This document shows, piece by piece, positions 51,463-59,016 of a DNA stretch of 64,000 nucleotides; the first letter of the stretch is position 1; each line of letters begins with the position of its first letter. The DNA comes from an uncultured Bacteroidales bacterium (lineage in GTDB: Bacteria > Bacteroidota > Bacteroidia > Bacteroidales > UBA932): the NCBI GenBank assembly GCA_944326355.1, contig CALVDO010000003.1, positions 62,001 to 126,000 of the forward strand. The letters run 5' to 3'. Both the position numbers and the translations under genes were made by a program. The notes under the pieces were generated by a model. It had not been told where the DNA came from. It was given only the letters and a program-made list of their open reading frames with translations, and made no database searches.

Positions 51463-53565
51463 ATGAACTACAAATGGCAATACTCTTCGCTCGGCGGGGT
51501 TGTCCGGGTGAAGATCTCCACTGGCGAGGACATCGCGCACCTCGGAGAGCTTGACGAAAAATATTGGACCGTACTGAGCTGTCCGGTGGACGGGCTGGCG
51601 ATGGACAGGCAGACTCTTTCTTATCTTGATGCCGACTCGGACGGGAGGATCAGGGTGAAGGAGGTGGTCGCTGCGGCGGAGTGGCTCTGCTCCTGTCTTA
51701 AGGATAATGACCTTCTTCTCGGCGGGGACTCGTCCTTGAGCCTCGACGCCTTTGATGATTCTGATGCTAAAGGACCGGGAGCACGGCTGAAGAGCTCGGC
51801 CCGTCAGATACTGGAGAATCTCGGACGGGACGGAGACGTGATCAGCGTGGAGGACGCTGCGGACACGGTCGCGATTTTCAGGGGAACGCGATTTAACGGG
51901 GACGGGGTCATCACTCTTCTCACCGCAGGAGAGGATCCCGGGCTCAGGGATGCTCTGGAGGCCTGCATCACGGCGCTCGGCTCTGTGACGGACCGCAGCG
52001 GCGAGCCTGGGGTGACGGCAGAGACGGTGGAGAAGTTCTATGCCCTGTGCGGGGAGTATTCACGATGGCAGGCTTCTGCAGCAGGGTCGAAGGCGGTTTT
52101 TCCTTATGGGGATGACACAGCCGCGGCATACGCGGCCTGCCTCGCGCTGAACGGAAAGATGGAGGACTTTTTCATGAGGTGCAGGCTGCTCTCCTATGAC
52201 GGGGCTGCCGCTGCGGCTCTTGAGGTCAAGATAGAAAAGCCTGAGGATCTCGCCTCATGTCCGCTTGCCCGGCCGACAGCCTCCGGCACGCTTTCCCTCA
52301 AGGCTCTCAACCCTGCGTGGGAAGGGGCCGTGGCGGGGCTTGCCGCTCTCGTTCCGGAGAAGGACTTTGCGGGGGAGGACGGCGTCACGGAGGAGAGCTG
52401 GAGGTCCTTCCGGTCCGGATTTGATTCATACGCCGCATGGATCGGGGCGAAGAAGGGAGCGGAGGTCGAGCCGCTTGGGCTTGACAGGATCAATTCCATC
52501 ATTGCCGCGGACCGCCGTCAGGATCTGCTCGCTCTGGCTGCCGAGGATAGCGCGAAGAAGGAGGAGTCGGATTCTATAGACGAAGTCCGAAAGTTCATGC
52601 ATCTTTACCGGGACTTCGGGCGCTTCCTGAGAAATTACGTGACCTTCAGCGACTTTTATGCACGTCCTGAGCACAGGGCCATTTTCGAGGCGGGAAGGCT
52701 GTATGTGGACCAGCGCTGCTGCGACCTGTGCATCAGGGTCAATGACATGGCCGGGCACAACGACATGGCCAGACTCAGCGGGATGTTCCTTATCTACTGC
52801 CGGTGCACCTCGAAGGTGAGGCCGGAGACCCTTGACATAGTGGCAGTGCTCACTGCGGGGGACACGGGCGATCTCAGACCGGGAAAGAACGGCATATTCT
52901 ACGACCTTCAGGGCCGGGACTGGGACGCCACCATAACGAAGGTGGTAGACAATCCGATAAGTATCTCCAACGCCTTCTGGTCGCCTTACCGCAAGTTCTG
53001 GGACTTCTGTGTGGGGCTGATAAGCAAGTCGGCCGAAGAGAAGGACGGAAAGGTGATGAAGGAGATGCAGGCGAAGGCTGCGCAGACCATCACGGCGAAG
53101 CCTGAGGCAGCGGCCGCGCCGAAGGAGCAGGCCGGAGGGAAGCAGGCTTTTGACATCGCCAAGTTCGCCGGTATCTTTGCCGCCATAGGCATGGCCATAG
53201 GCTATATAGGCTCGTTTCTCACCAAGCTTGCGGCCGGAATAGCCGCGACGGCATGGTGGCAGCTTCTCCTGGCCATCGCCGCCCTGATGCTGATAATATC
53301 AGGACCGTCATGTTTCCTCGCGTGGAACAGACTGCGGCTGCGCAATCTCGGACCGGTGCTCAACGCCAACGGCTGGGCCATGAACACCAGGGTTCTCGTC
53401 AACATAGTCTTCGGCAACACCCTGACTTCCGTGGCCAGATATCCCAAGCTGAAGATGGCCGACCCGTACAGGCCGAAGAAGAAGGCGTGGAAGTGGATTG
53501 TCCCTCTTGCAGTGATTCTTGTCCCGGGTGCGGCCGCTGCCGTGTATTTCTTTGTGGTGAAGTGA
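51463..53565 (+). CDS. EF-hand membrane protein of unknown function
   Basis: A 700-residue protein. Near residue 53 it has a textbook EF-hand loop, DADSDGRIRVKE (Asp at 1, 3 and 5, Gly 6, Ile 8, Glu 12); a weaker second calcium-loop-like stretch is FNGDGVITLL near 148. Most of the rest (to about 560) is alpha-helical and not recognised. The C-terminal 130 residues contain three transmembrane segments (FAGIFAAIGMAIGYIGSF, WWQLLLAIAALMLIIS, WIVPLAVILVPGAAAAVYF) with a conserved-looking soluble loop between the last two (RLRLRNLGPVLNANGWAM). There is no signal peptide, so the N-terminal domain should face the cytoplasm. Homologues appear as hypothetical EF-hand proteins in Bacteroidales. GTG 51457 is an alternative start. 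recQ overlaps its stop. Confidence 0.7.
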   Translation: MNYKWQYSSLGGVVRVKISTGEDIAHLGELDEKYWTVLSCPVDGLAMDRQTLSYLDADSDGRIRVKEVVAAAEWLCSCLKDNDLLLGGDSSLSLDAFDDSDAKGPGARLKSSARQILENLGRDGDVISVEDAADTVAIFRGTRFNGDGVITLLTAGEDPGLRDALEACITALGSVTDRSGEPGVTAETVEKFYALCGEYSRWQASAAGSKAVFPYGDDTAAAYAACLALNGKMEDFFMRCRLLSYDGAAAAALEVKIEKPEDLASCPLARPTASGTLSLKALNPAWEGAVAGLAALVPEKDFAGEDGVTEESWRSFRSGFDSYAAWIGAKKGAEVEPLGLDRINSIIAADRRQDLLALAAEDSAKKEESDSIDEVRKFMHLYRDFGRFLRNYVTFSDFYARPEHRAIFEAGRLYVDQRCCDLCIRVNDMAGHNDMARLSGMFLIYCRCTSKVRPETLDIVAVLTAGDTGDLRPGKNGIFYDLQGRDWDATITKVVDNPISISNAFWSPYRKFWDFCVGLISKSAEEKDGKVMKEMQAKAAQTITAKPEAAAAPKEQAGGKQAFDIAKFAGIFAAIGMAIGYIGSFLTKLAAGIAATAWWQLLLAIAALMLIISGPSCFLAWNRLRLRNLGPVLNANGWAMNTRVLVNIVFGNTLTSVARYPKLKMADPYRPKKKAWKWIVPLAVILVPGAAAAVYFFVVK

Positions 53566-53597
53566 ACGGAAGTGGTGAAGTGAACGGTGGCGGTGAA
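53562..53597 (+). repeat. Tandem repeat, 18 bp x 2, at the start of recQ
   Basis: GTGAACGGAAGTGGTGAA (53562-53579) and GTGAACGGTGGCGGTGAA (53580-53597), then a third partial copy GTGAATACG. Each copy begins with an in-frame GTG, so recQ has three equally spaced candidate start codons. The first overlaps the stop of the preceding gene. Confidence 0.85.
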
Positions 53598-55511
53598 GTG
53601 AATACGGCTCTCGAAGTGCTCAAGAAGTACTGGGGGTATGACTCTTTCCGCCCGATGCAGAAGGACATAGTGGATGCCGCTCTCGCCGGGAAGGATGTGC
53701 TCGCCATCCTGCCTACGGGAGGAGGCAAGTCGGTCTGCTTTCAGGTGCCGGCTCTGATGCGTCCCGGAATCGCCCTTGTCGTCACCCCTCTGATCGCCCT
53801 GATGAAGGATCAGGTGCAGAATCTCGTCGCGAGAAACATTCCCGCCCTTTCCATCCACATGGGGATGACGCGCAAGGAAGTGGATCTGGCCCTTAACAAC
53901 GCGGCATACGGCGACTTCCGCTTCCTCTATCTGTCTCCTGAGCGGCTCGGCACAGAGCTCTTCCTCCGCTATCTCGGGGAGATGGAAGTGAGTTTCATCG
54001 TGGTGGACGAGGCGCACTGCATCTCGCAGTGGGGCTATGACTTCCGTCCAGACTATCTGAAGATCGGAGAGCTGAGGAAGGCTCTTCCCGACGTGCCTGT
54101 CATAGCGCTCACGGCGACCGCCGCTCCGAAGGTGGCGGACGACATAATGGAGAGGCTGTGCTTCAGGGAGAAGCTGCTCATCAAGAGCGGTTTCGAGAGG
54201 CCCAATCTTTCTTATATAGTAAGGAACTCGGAAGACAAGCTCGGACAGCTGCTCAATGTCTGCAGGGGTGTCGCGGGGACAGGGATAGTGTATGTCCGCA
54301 ACAGGAAGAGGTGCGAGGAGCTTGCCGCCTTTCTCCGTTCCGGCGGAATCTCCGCCTCGTTCTATCACGCCGGGCTGGGAGCGCAGTCGAGGTCGGAGAG
54401 ACAGGCGGAATGGAAGCGCGGCGCGACGAGGGTGATGGTGTGTACCAACGCATTCGGAATGGGCATTGACAAGCCCGACGTGCGGTTCGTGGTGCATTTC
54501 GATGTTCCTGACAGTCCGGAGGCATATTTTCAGGAGGCAGGCCGTGCAGGCCGAGACGGGAAACGCTCCTACGCCGTGCTGCTCTGGAACTCTTCGGACA
54601 TCCGCAGGCTCAGACAGACGGCATCGGTCTCTTTCCCGTCTCTGGACTATGTTGAGGATGTCTATCACAAGGTCCACATAATGTACGGGATTCCGTATGA
54701 CGCCGGGCAGGGAATGAGCCTGAAGTTCAACATCTACGACTTCTGCCGCAAGTTCGGGCTCAACCGTTCCTCCGCGTATTACGCCATAAAGTACATCGAG
54801 AGGGAGGGACACTGGACCGTGGCCGAAGACATGGAGATCCATACGAGGGTGATGTTTGTGGTCGACAGGACGGCTCTCTATGACATTTCGTTCCCCGACG
54901 GGCGCATGTCCGTTCTGGCTGACGCCCTGATGAGAAACTACACTGGCATCTTCTCTTTCCCGGTGCAGATAGATGAGGAGCATCTGGCGGGAACCGTCGG
55001 TGTCGAGGTGCCGGAACTGCGTCAGCTGCTCTACCGCATGTCTCTCGAGCATGTCATCAGATACATCCCTGCGGACCATGCCACGGTGATTCTGCTGAGG
55101 GAGAACCGCCTTGCCCCTAAGAATGTGAGGCTCAGTCCGGAGCGTCATGAGATGCTTAAGGCGTCTTATGTGGAGAGGATGGAGACGATGATCTCTTATG
55201 TGGAAGAATCGGACATGTGCCGGAGCCGTTTTCTTCTGGCGTATTTCGGTCAGAGTGAGAGCGCGGACTGCGGATGCTGCGACGTGTGCCGGACTGCCGC
55301 TTCGGTGCGGCGGAGCCGTGAGAAGACCTCCGTGGAAGAGATGCGCCGTTCCCTCATGTCATGGATAAATGAGGAGAAGGGCGGCCGTTATTCTCTAGAC
55401 GAAGTCCGCGCCCGCTTCGACAGTCCGGCCTCGGGGGAGAGCGGTCGGGAATGGCTTGAAGTGCTGAGGGATCTGATCGACGAGGGCTCTGTCCCTCCCT
55501 ATGCCGGGTAG
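53562..55511 (+). CDS. recQ: ATP-dependent DNA helicase RecQ
   Basis: About 649 residues, superfamily 2 3'-5' helicase used in recombination and fork repair. Motifs: FRPMQKDIV (motif 0), LPTGGGKSVCFQVPAL (Walker A), VVDEAHCISQWGYDFRPDY (DEAH and the RecQ aromatic loop), ALTATAAPKVADDI (motif III), IVYVRNRKRCEELA (IV), VMVCTNAFGMGIDKPDVRFV (V) and QEAGRAGRDGKRSYAVL (VI). The zinc-binding site is CRSRFLLAYFGQ then CGCCDVC. A winged helix follows, but no HRDC domain is recognised, so this is the shorter RecQ type. The start is uncertain among GTG 53562, 53580 and 53598; the last (MNTALEVLKKYWGYDSFRP) best resembles other RecQ N-termini. Confidence 0.93.
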   Translation: MNGSGEVNGGGEVNTALEVLKKYWGYDSFRPMQKDIVDAALAGKDVLAILPTGGGKSVCFQVPALMRPGIALVVTPLIALMKDQVQNLVARNIPALSIHMGMTRKEVDLALNNAAYGDFRFLYLSPERLGTELFLRYLGEMEVSFIVVDEAHCISQWGYDFRPDYLKIGELRKALPDVPVIALTATAAPKVADDIMERLCFREKLLIKSGFERPNLSYIVRNSEDKLGQLLNVCRGVAGTGIVYVRNRKRCEELAAFLRSGGISASFYHAGLGAQSRSERQAEWKRGATRVMVCTNAFGMGIDKPDVRFVVHFDVPDSPEAYFQEAGRAGRDGKRSYAVLLWNSSDIRRLRQTASVSFPSLDYVEDVYHKVHIMYGIPYDAGQGMSLKFNIYDFCRKFGLNRSSAYYAIKYIEREGHWTVAEDMEIHTRVMFVVDRTALYDISFPDGRMSVLADALMRNYTGIFSFPVQIDEEHLAGTVGVEVPELRQLLYRMSLEHVIRYIPADHATVILLRENRLAPKNVRLSPERHEMLKASYVERMETMISYVEESDMCRSRFLLAYFGQSESADCGCCDVCRTAASVRRSREKTSVEEMRRSLMSWINEEKGGRYSLDEVRARFDSPASGESGREWLEVLRDLIDEGSVPPYAG

Positions 55512-55541
55512 TTTCCGGAACGGCTCTGCCTTGCTCCCGGC

Positions 55542-56399
55542 TCAGGCTTCGATGACAAGACCGTCATAGGCAGGCCGTATGTCCGGCGGCAGTTCGGCGC
55601 ACAGGTCCGCATATCTCGGAAGCTGGTGGGAGAGATGCGTCAGCCACGAGTGTCTGGCCCCGACTCTCCGTGCGACTTCAATGGCCTGTGGCAGAGAGAA
55701 GTGGGAAATGTGTCTTTCCCTGCGCACGCAGTTTATGACGAAATGCTCCAGTCCGTGCAGTTTTTCAAACTCCTCCTCGGGGATGTGGTTCATGTCGGTG
55801 AGGTAGGCGATTTTGCCGAAGCGGTAGCCTAACACCGGCAGCATATAGTGCCTTCCCCTTATCGGGATCACGACCGTCTCCGCAGGCTTCTTTGCCAGAA
55901 TGTCAGGGGATGCCGGCACTTTTTCGTATCCTTTTCCCTCCACCCATGTCAGCCGCATCTTGGGGATGTTTTCGGTCACGGTGAAAGGGTTTTCGTCTAT
56001 CGTCGTTATCTGCCACTCGGGCACTCCCGGGTATCTCTTCTCGGAGAAGGCATAGGCGTATTCCTGCCTGAGAGATTCCTCCACAAGCGCCTCGCAGTAT
56101 ATTCTTGCCGGGGCACGCTCCACATAGTTGAATGCCCTGATGTCGTCCAGTCCTCCCGTATGGTCCTTGTGCCCGTGAGTCAGGAGAATGGCGTCGAGAT
56201 GCCTTACGCCTGCCCGCAGCATCTGCTGTCTGAAGTCGGGCCCTGCGTCCACCAGAATGTCCAGACCGTCATGCCGTATGAGGGCTGACGACCTGAGCCG
56301 TCTGTCCCGAGGGTCGGAAGAGTGGCACACGCCGCAGTCGCATCCTATGATCGGCACGCCGAGAGATGTGCCGGTGCCGAGAAAAGTCAGTCTTGTCAT
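55542..56399 (-). CDS. Metallo-beta-lactamase-fold hydrolase, PhnP-like
   Basis: A 285-residue hydrolase. TRLTFLGTGTSLGVPIIGCD then CGVC begins the PhnP-type N-terminus, with a Cys cluster. Later come LVDAGPDFRQQMLRAGV, LLTHGHKDHTGGLDDIRAFN (HxHxDH), AYLTDMNHIPEEE and SWLTHLSHQLPRYADL, which give the zinc ligands. PhnP hydrolyses cyclic phosphodiesters (5-phosphoribosyl 1,2-cyclic phosphate) in phosphonate breakdown, but no phn genes are present, so another phosphodiester or a housekeeping function is likely. Convergent with recQ. A 113-base gap upstream (56400-56512) is T/C-rich with repeated CCCGGTTTC and shows no gene. Confidence 0.88.
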   Translation of the reverse strand: MTRLTFLGTGTSLGVPIIGCDCGVCHSSDPRDRRLRSSALIRHDGLDILVDAGPDFRQQMLRAGVRHLDAILLTHGHKDHTGGLDDIRAFNYVERAPARIYCEALVEESLRQEYAYAFSEKRYPGVPEWQITTIDENPFTVTENIPKMRLTWVEGKGYEKVPASPDILAKKPAETVVIPIRGRHYMLPVLGYRFGKIAYLTDMNHIPEEEFEKLHGLEHFVINCVRRERHISHFSLPQAIEVARRVGARHSWLTHLSHQLPRYADLCAELPPDIRPAYDGLVIEA

Positions 56400-56512
56400 T
56401 TCTTTCCTCCGTTGGTTTCAAGTTCGTTCAGTTTCCCGGTTTCCTTTTTCCCGGTTTCTTGAGTCCGTAGCCCAATGCCTTCCTGCAGCCGCTCTCTTTC
56501 TTCAGAGAGACT

Positions 56513-57772
56513 TCAGAGGGTCACGTCGACTGTCCGGCCCACGAGGGAGGCGTCGTAGGGACGCTCGACTCTTATGTAGTTGCCTGTGTATCCGTACATC
56601 ATTCCGTTCCTGTCGCTGCTCTCGAACAGGACCTTTTCTCTGACGCCCCGGTTGGCCTCGACGAATTCCGCGTGCAGCCGTGTGCACAGGTCTTCGAGCA
56701 TCTTGACCCTTTCGGTCTTGACCCTGTCCTGCACCTGGTCTTTCCTTGCGGCCGCAGGAGTGCCTGCCCTCTTGGAGTAGGGGAAGATGTGGATGAATGC
56801 CGGCCTTATCCTCTCGCCGAGGAAATTCAGGGTCTCGGTGAAGAGCCCGTCGGTCTCTCCCGGGAATCCGGTTATCACGTCTATGCCGAAAAACACGAGC
56901 GGACCGCCCTCGTGCTCCATCGCCCGTCTGATTCTCGCTATCTTCTTTTCAAAGAAAGCCGTGTCGTATCTTCGTCCCATGGCCTTGAGAATCGTGTCCG
57001 ACCCCGACTGCAGCGGGATATGGAAGTGGGGCAGGAATTTCGTGCCTGACGCTATCCAGTCCACTGTCTCATCAGTGAGAAGGTTCGGCTCGATTGACGA
57101 GATTCTGTATCTCTCTATTCCGTCCACGGCGTTCAGGGCCTTGAGCAGGTCGAGAAAGCTCTCTCCGGTAGTCTTGCCGAAATCCCCTGTATTGACTCCC
57201 GTGAGCACTATCTCCTTCGTGCCGCCGGCGGCTATTTCCCGTGCCTGTGCCACGAGGTCGGCGATAGGGGCGTTACGGCTTCTGCCTCTGGCGTAAGGCA
57301 CCGTGCAGTAGGCGCAGAAATAGTCGCATCCGTCCTGGACCTTGAGGAAGGATCTTGTGCGCTCCCCGCTTGAATATGCCGGCATAAAGCTGTCCCGTCC
57401 GCTCTCGGCGCATGGAAGCCTGTCCTGCAGAAAGGCGGAGATGACGGGTACGACAAGGGGCTTCTCGTCCGCTCCGAACACCTCGGCCACCCCTTCTATG
57501 CCCATGATTTCTTCCTTCTTGAGCTGGGCGTAGCAGCCGGTGACGAAGATTGCCGCTCCGGGAGAAATGCGGTGGAGCTTGCGTATGATGTTCCTGCACT
57601 TCTTGTCGGAATGTTCAGTGACGGTGCAGGTGTTCACGAGATATGCGTCCGCCTTTTCCTCCCACGGCACGACTTCCAGATCCGCGCTTTCAGCCAGCTT
57701 CCGTTCGTATGTGGAGGTTTCCGCGTAATTCAGTTTGCACCCGAGGGTGAGGAATGCCATTTTTTTCTTCAT
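56513..57772 (-). CDS. mtaB: tRNA t6A37 methylthiotransferase MtaB
   Basis: A 419-residue radical-SAM methylthiotransferase that converts t6A37 to ms2t6A37 in ANN-reading tRNAs. The N-terminal UPF0004 domain has LGCKLNYAET and VNTCTVTEHSDKKC plus TGCYAQLKKEE (three Cys for the auxiliary cluster). The radical-SAM motif C-x3-C-x2-C is CDYFCAYC, followed by VPYARGRSRN. Then come VLTGVNTGDFG, IPLQSGSDTILKAMGR and IGFPGET-like (VITGFPGETDGLF). A TRAM-like end (GYTGNYIRVERP, DVTL) closes it. The start ATG 57772 overlaps the folB stop as ATGA; a longer frame to 57823 exists but lacks family support. Confidence 0.92.
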   Translation of the reverse strand: MKKKMAFLTLGCKLNYAETSTYERKLAESADLEVVPWEEKADAYLVNTCTVTEHSDKKCRNIIRKLHRISPGAAIFVTGCYAQLKKEEIMGIEGVAEVFGADEKPLVVPVISAFLQDRLPCAESGRDSFMPAYSSGERTRSFLKVQDGCDYFCAYCTVPYARGRSRNAPIADLVAQAREIAAGGTKEIVLTGVNTGDFGKTTGESFLDLLKALNAVDGIERYRISSIEPNLLTDETVDWIASGTKFLPHFHIPLQSGSDTILKAMGRRYDTAFFEKKIARIRRAMEHEGGPLVFFGIDVITGFPGETDGLFTETLNFLGERIRPAFIHIFPYSKRAGTPAAARKDQVQDRVKTERVKMLEDLCTRLHAEFVEANRGVREKVLFESSDRNGMMYGYTGNYIRVERPYDASLVGRTVDVTL

Positions 57773-58173
57773 GCGTTCAGTGTGTCGTTTGGTCTGCGGT
57801 GGCTCAGAGTGACCCTTGACCATGCGGCGATCCCGTCCACCGGAGGCCGCCTCTTGGATACTCTCACGGAGAAGTCCTCAAGTGAGGGAAATTCGGCCGC
57901 TATGGCTCTGATGATTCTTCCGGCGAGATGTTCCAGCAGGTCTGAATGGGTGTCCATCTCTCTCTTTATGACGTCGTATATCCGGCCGTAGTCCACCGCG
58001 TCCTCCAGCCTGTCGCTTCCGGCTGCGGCGCTCATGTCCAGCTCAGCCGAGAAATCCACTACAAAGAGATTTCCGATTTTCTTCTCGTGTTCGAGGCAGC
58101 CGTGGCATGAGTGGAATTCCATGCCTTCAAGCTCCAGTCTGCCTTTCCCGAATGCCTGTGTCGTCGTTTCCAT
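57769..58173 (-). CDS. folB: Dihydroneopterin aldolase
   Basis: A 134-residue enzyme of folate biosynthesis. LELEGMEFHSCHGCLEHEKK and GNLFVVDFSAELDM match the FolB/FolX fold, with the conserved Glu of HGCLEHE. LEDAVDYGRIYDVIKREM and LLEHLAGRIIRAI contain the further pterin-site residues, and the active-site Lys is in RVSKRRPPV. It converts 7,8-dihydroneopterin to 6-hydroxymethyl-dihydropterin and glycolaldehyde. Overlaps mtaB by ATGA, so translation is coupled. Confidence 0.92.
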   Translation of the reverse strand: METTTQAFGKGRLELEGMEFHSCHGCLEHEKKIGNLFVVDFSAELDMSAAAGSDRLEDAVDYGRIYDVIKREMDTHSDLLEHLAGRIIRAIAAEFPSLEDFSVRVSKRRPPVDGIAAWSRVTLSHRRPNDTLNA

Positions 58174-58227
58174 CTGTTCTCTGTCTTCTGTGTCTTCTGC
58201 TCCTTTTGACCGGCGTCCTCGCCGTCT

Positions 58228-59016
58228 TCATCCCTGAAGGATGAATACGCACGGGCGCTTGCCTATCACCGGGCGCGTCTTTTTCCATTCGGCTATGGTC
58301 GCCGTGCGGATGAAGGCGTCCGGCAGGGTGACGTCGGCCGCTATGCAGAGTCTCGTCCCCGGACGGCAGCATGAGAGCAGGTCCGCCAAAAGCGAGTCAT
58401 TCCTGTACGGGGTCTCGATGAATATCTGGGTCTGCCCGGAAGATGCCGAGAGCTTCTCGATGGCTCTCAGTCTGGCTTTTCTCTCTTCAGGTTTTGCCGG
58501 CAGGTATCCGCAGAAGGCGAACGACTGTCCGTTGAGTCCTGAGGCCATGAGGGCGAGCATCAGGGAGGACGGGCCGACCTCAGGTACCACCTCTATCCCG
58601 TGTCTGTGGGCCAGCTCCACCAGCTGTGCTCCGGGATCGGCCACAGCGGGAAGTCCGGCCTCTGATATGAGGGCCACGTCGTTGCCTCCGTCGAAAAGCC
58701 GGACATAGGTCTCGATCTCTTCCGGTCTGGTGTGCTCGTTCAGCTCATGGAACTGGAGTTCCTGTATCCTGCCCTTGAGCCCGGCCCGGGACAGGTATCT
58801 TCTCGCCGTCCTCACTTCTTCCACGACGAATGTGGAGAATCTTTCCAGCGACTTCAGCACCGGGAGGGGAATCACCTCCTCAGGGGCGTTGTCGCCAAGC
58901 GGAGACGGTATCAGAAACAGCCTGCCTCTGCGCGGCTTTCCGGTACCGTTGCCTTTTCCTTCGGTCACGGTCGTTTTCTCTCCGGTTTCTGTCATCTTTT
59001 CCTCAGTCTCTTTCAT
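58228..59016 (-). CDS. RsmI-like SAM-dependent methyltransferase (tetrapyrrole methylase fold)
   Basis: A 262-residue tetrapyrrole-methylase-fold protein. FLIPSPLGDNAPEEVI, STFVVEEVRTARRYL, VALISEAGLPAVADPGAQLV, VVPEVGPSSLMLALMASGL, SFAFCGYLPAKPEERKARL and FIETPYRNDSLL mirror the RsmI family, which methylates C1402 of 16S rRNA. The motif reads SEAGLPAVADPG rather than the RsmI SDAGTPGISDPG, so it is the divergent paralogue common in Bacteroidetes rather than certain RsmI. The N-terminal 27 residues are low-complexity ([20 protein letters not shown]). The start overlaps the tamB stop as ATGA. Confidence 0.82.
   Translation of the reverse strand: MKETEEKMTETGEKTTVTEGKGNGTGKPRRGRLFLIPSPLGDNAPEEVIPLPVLKSLERFSTFVVEEVRTARRYLSRAGLKGRIQELQFHELNEHTRPEEIETYVRLFDGGNDVALISEAGLPAVADPGAQLVELAHRHGIEVVPEVGPSSLMLALMASGLNGQSFAFCGYLPAKPEERKARLRAIEKLSASSGQTQIFIETPYRNDSLLADLLSCCRPGTRLCIAADVTLPDAFIRTATIAEWKKTRPVIGKRPCVFILQG

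Noticed and set aside
53202..55148. Long minus-strand open frame (648 codons) opposite recQ
   Set aside because: It is antisense to clear RecQ motifs, has no recognisable protein family and low-complexity His/Arg/Leu composition; it is a shadow of GC-rich codon use.
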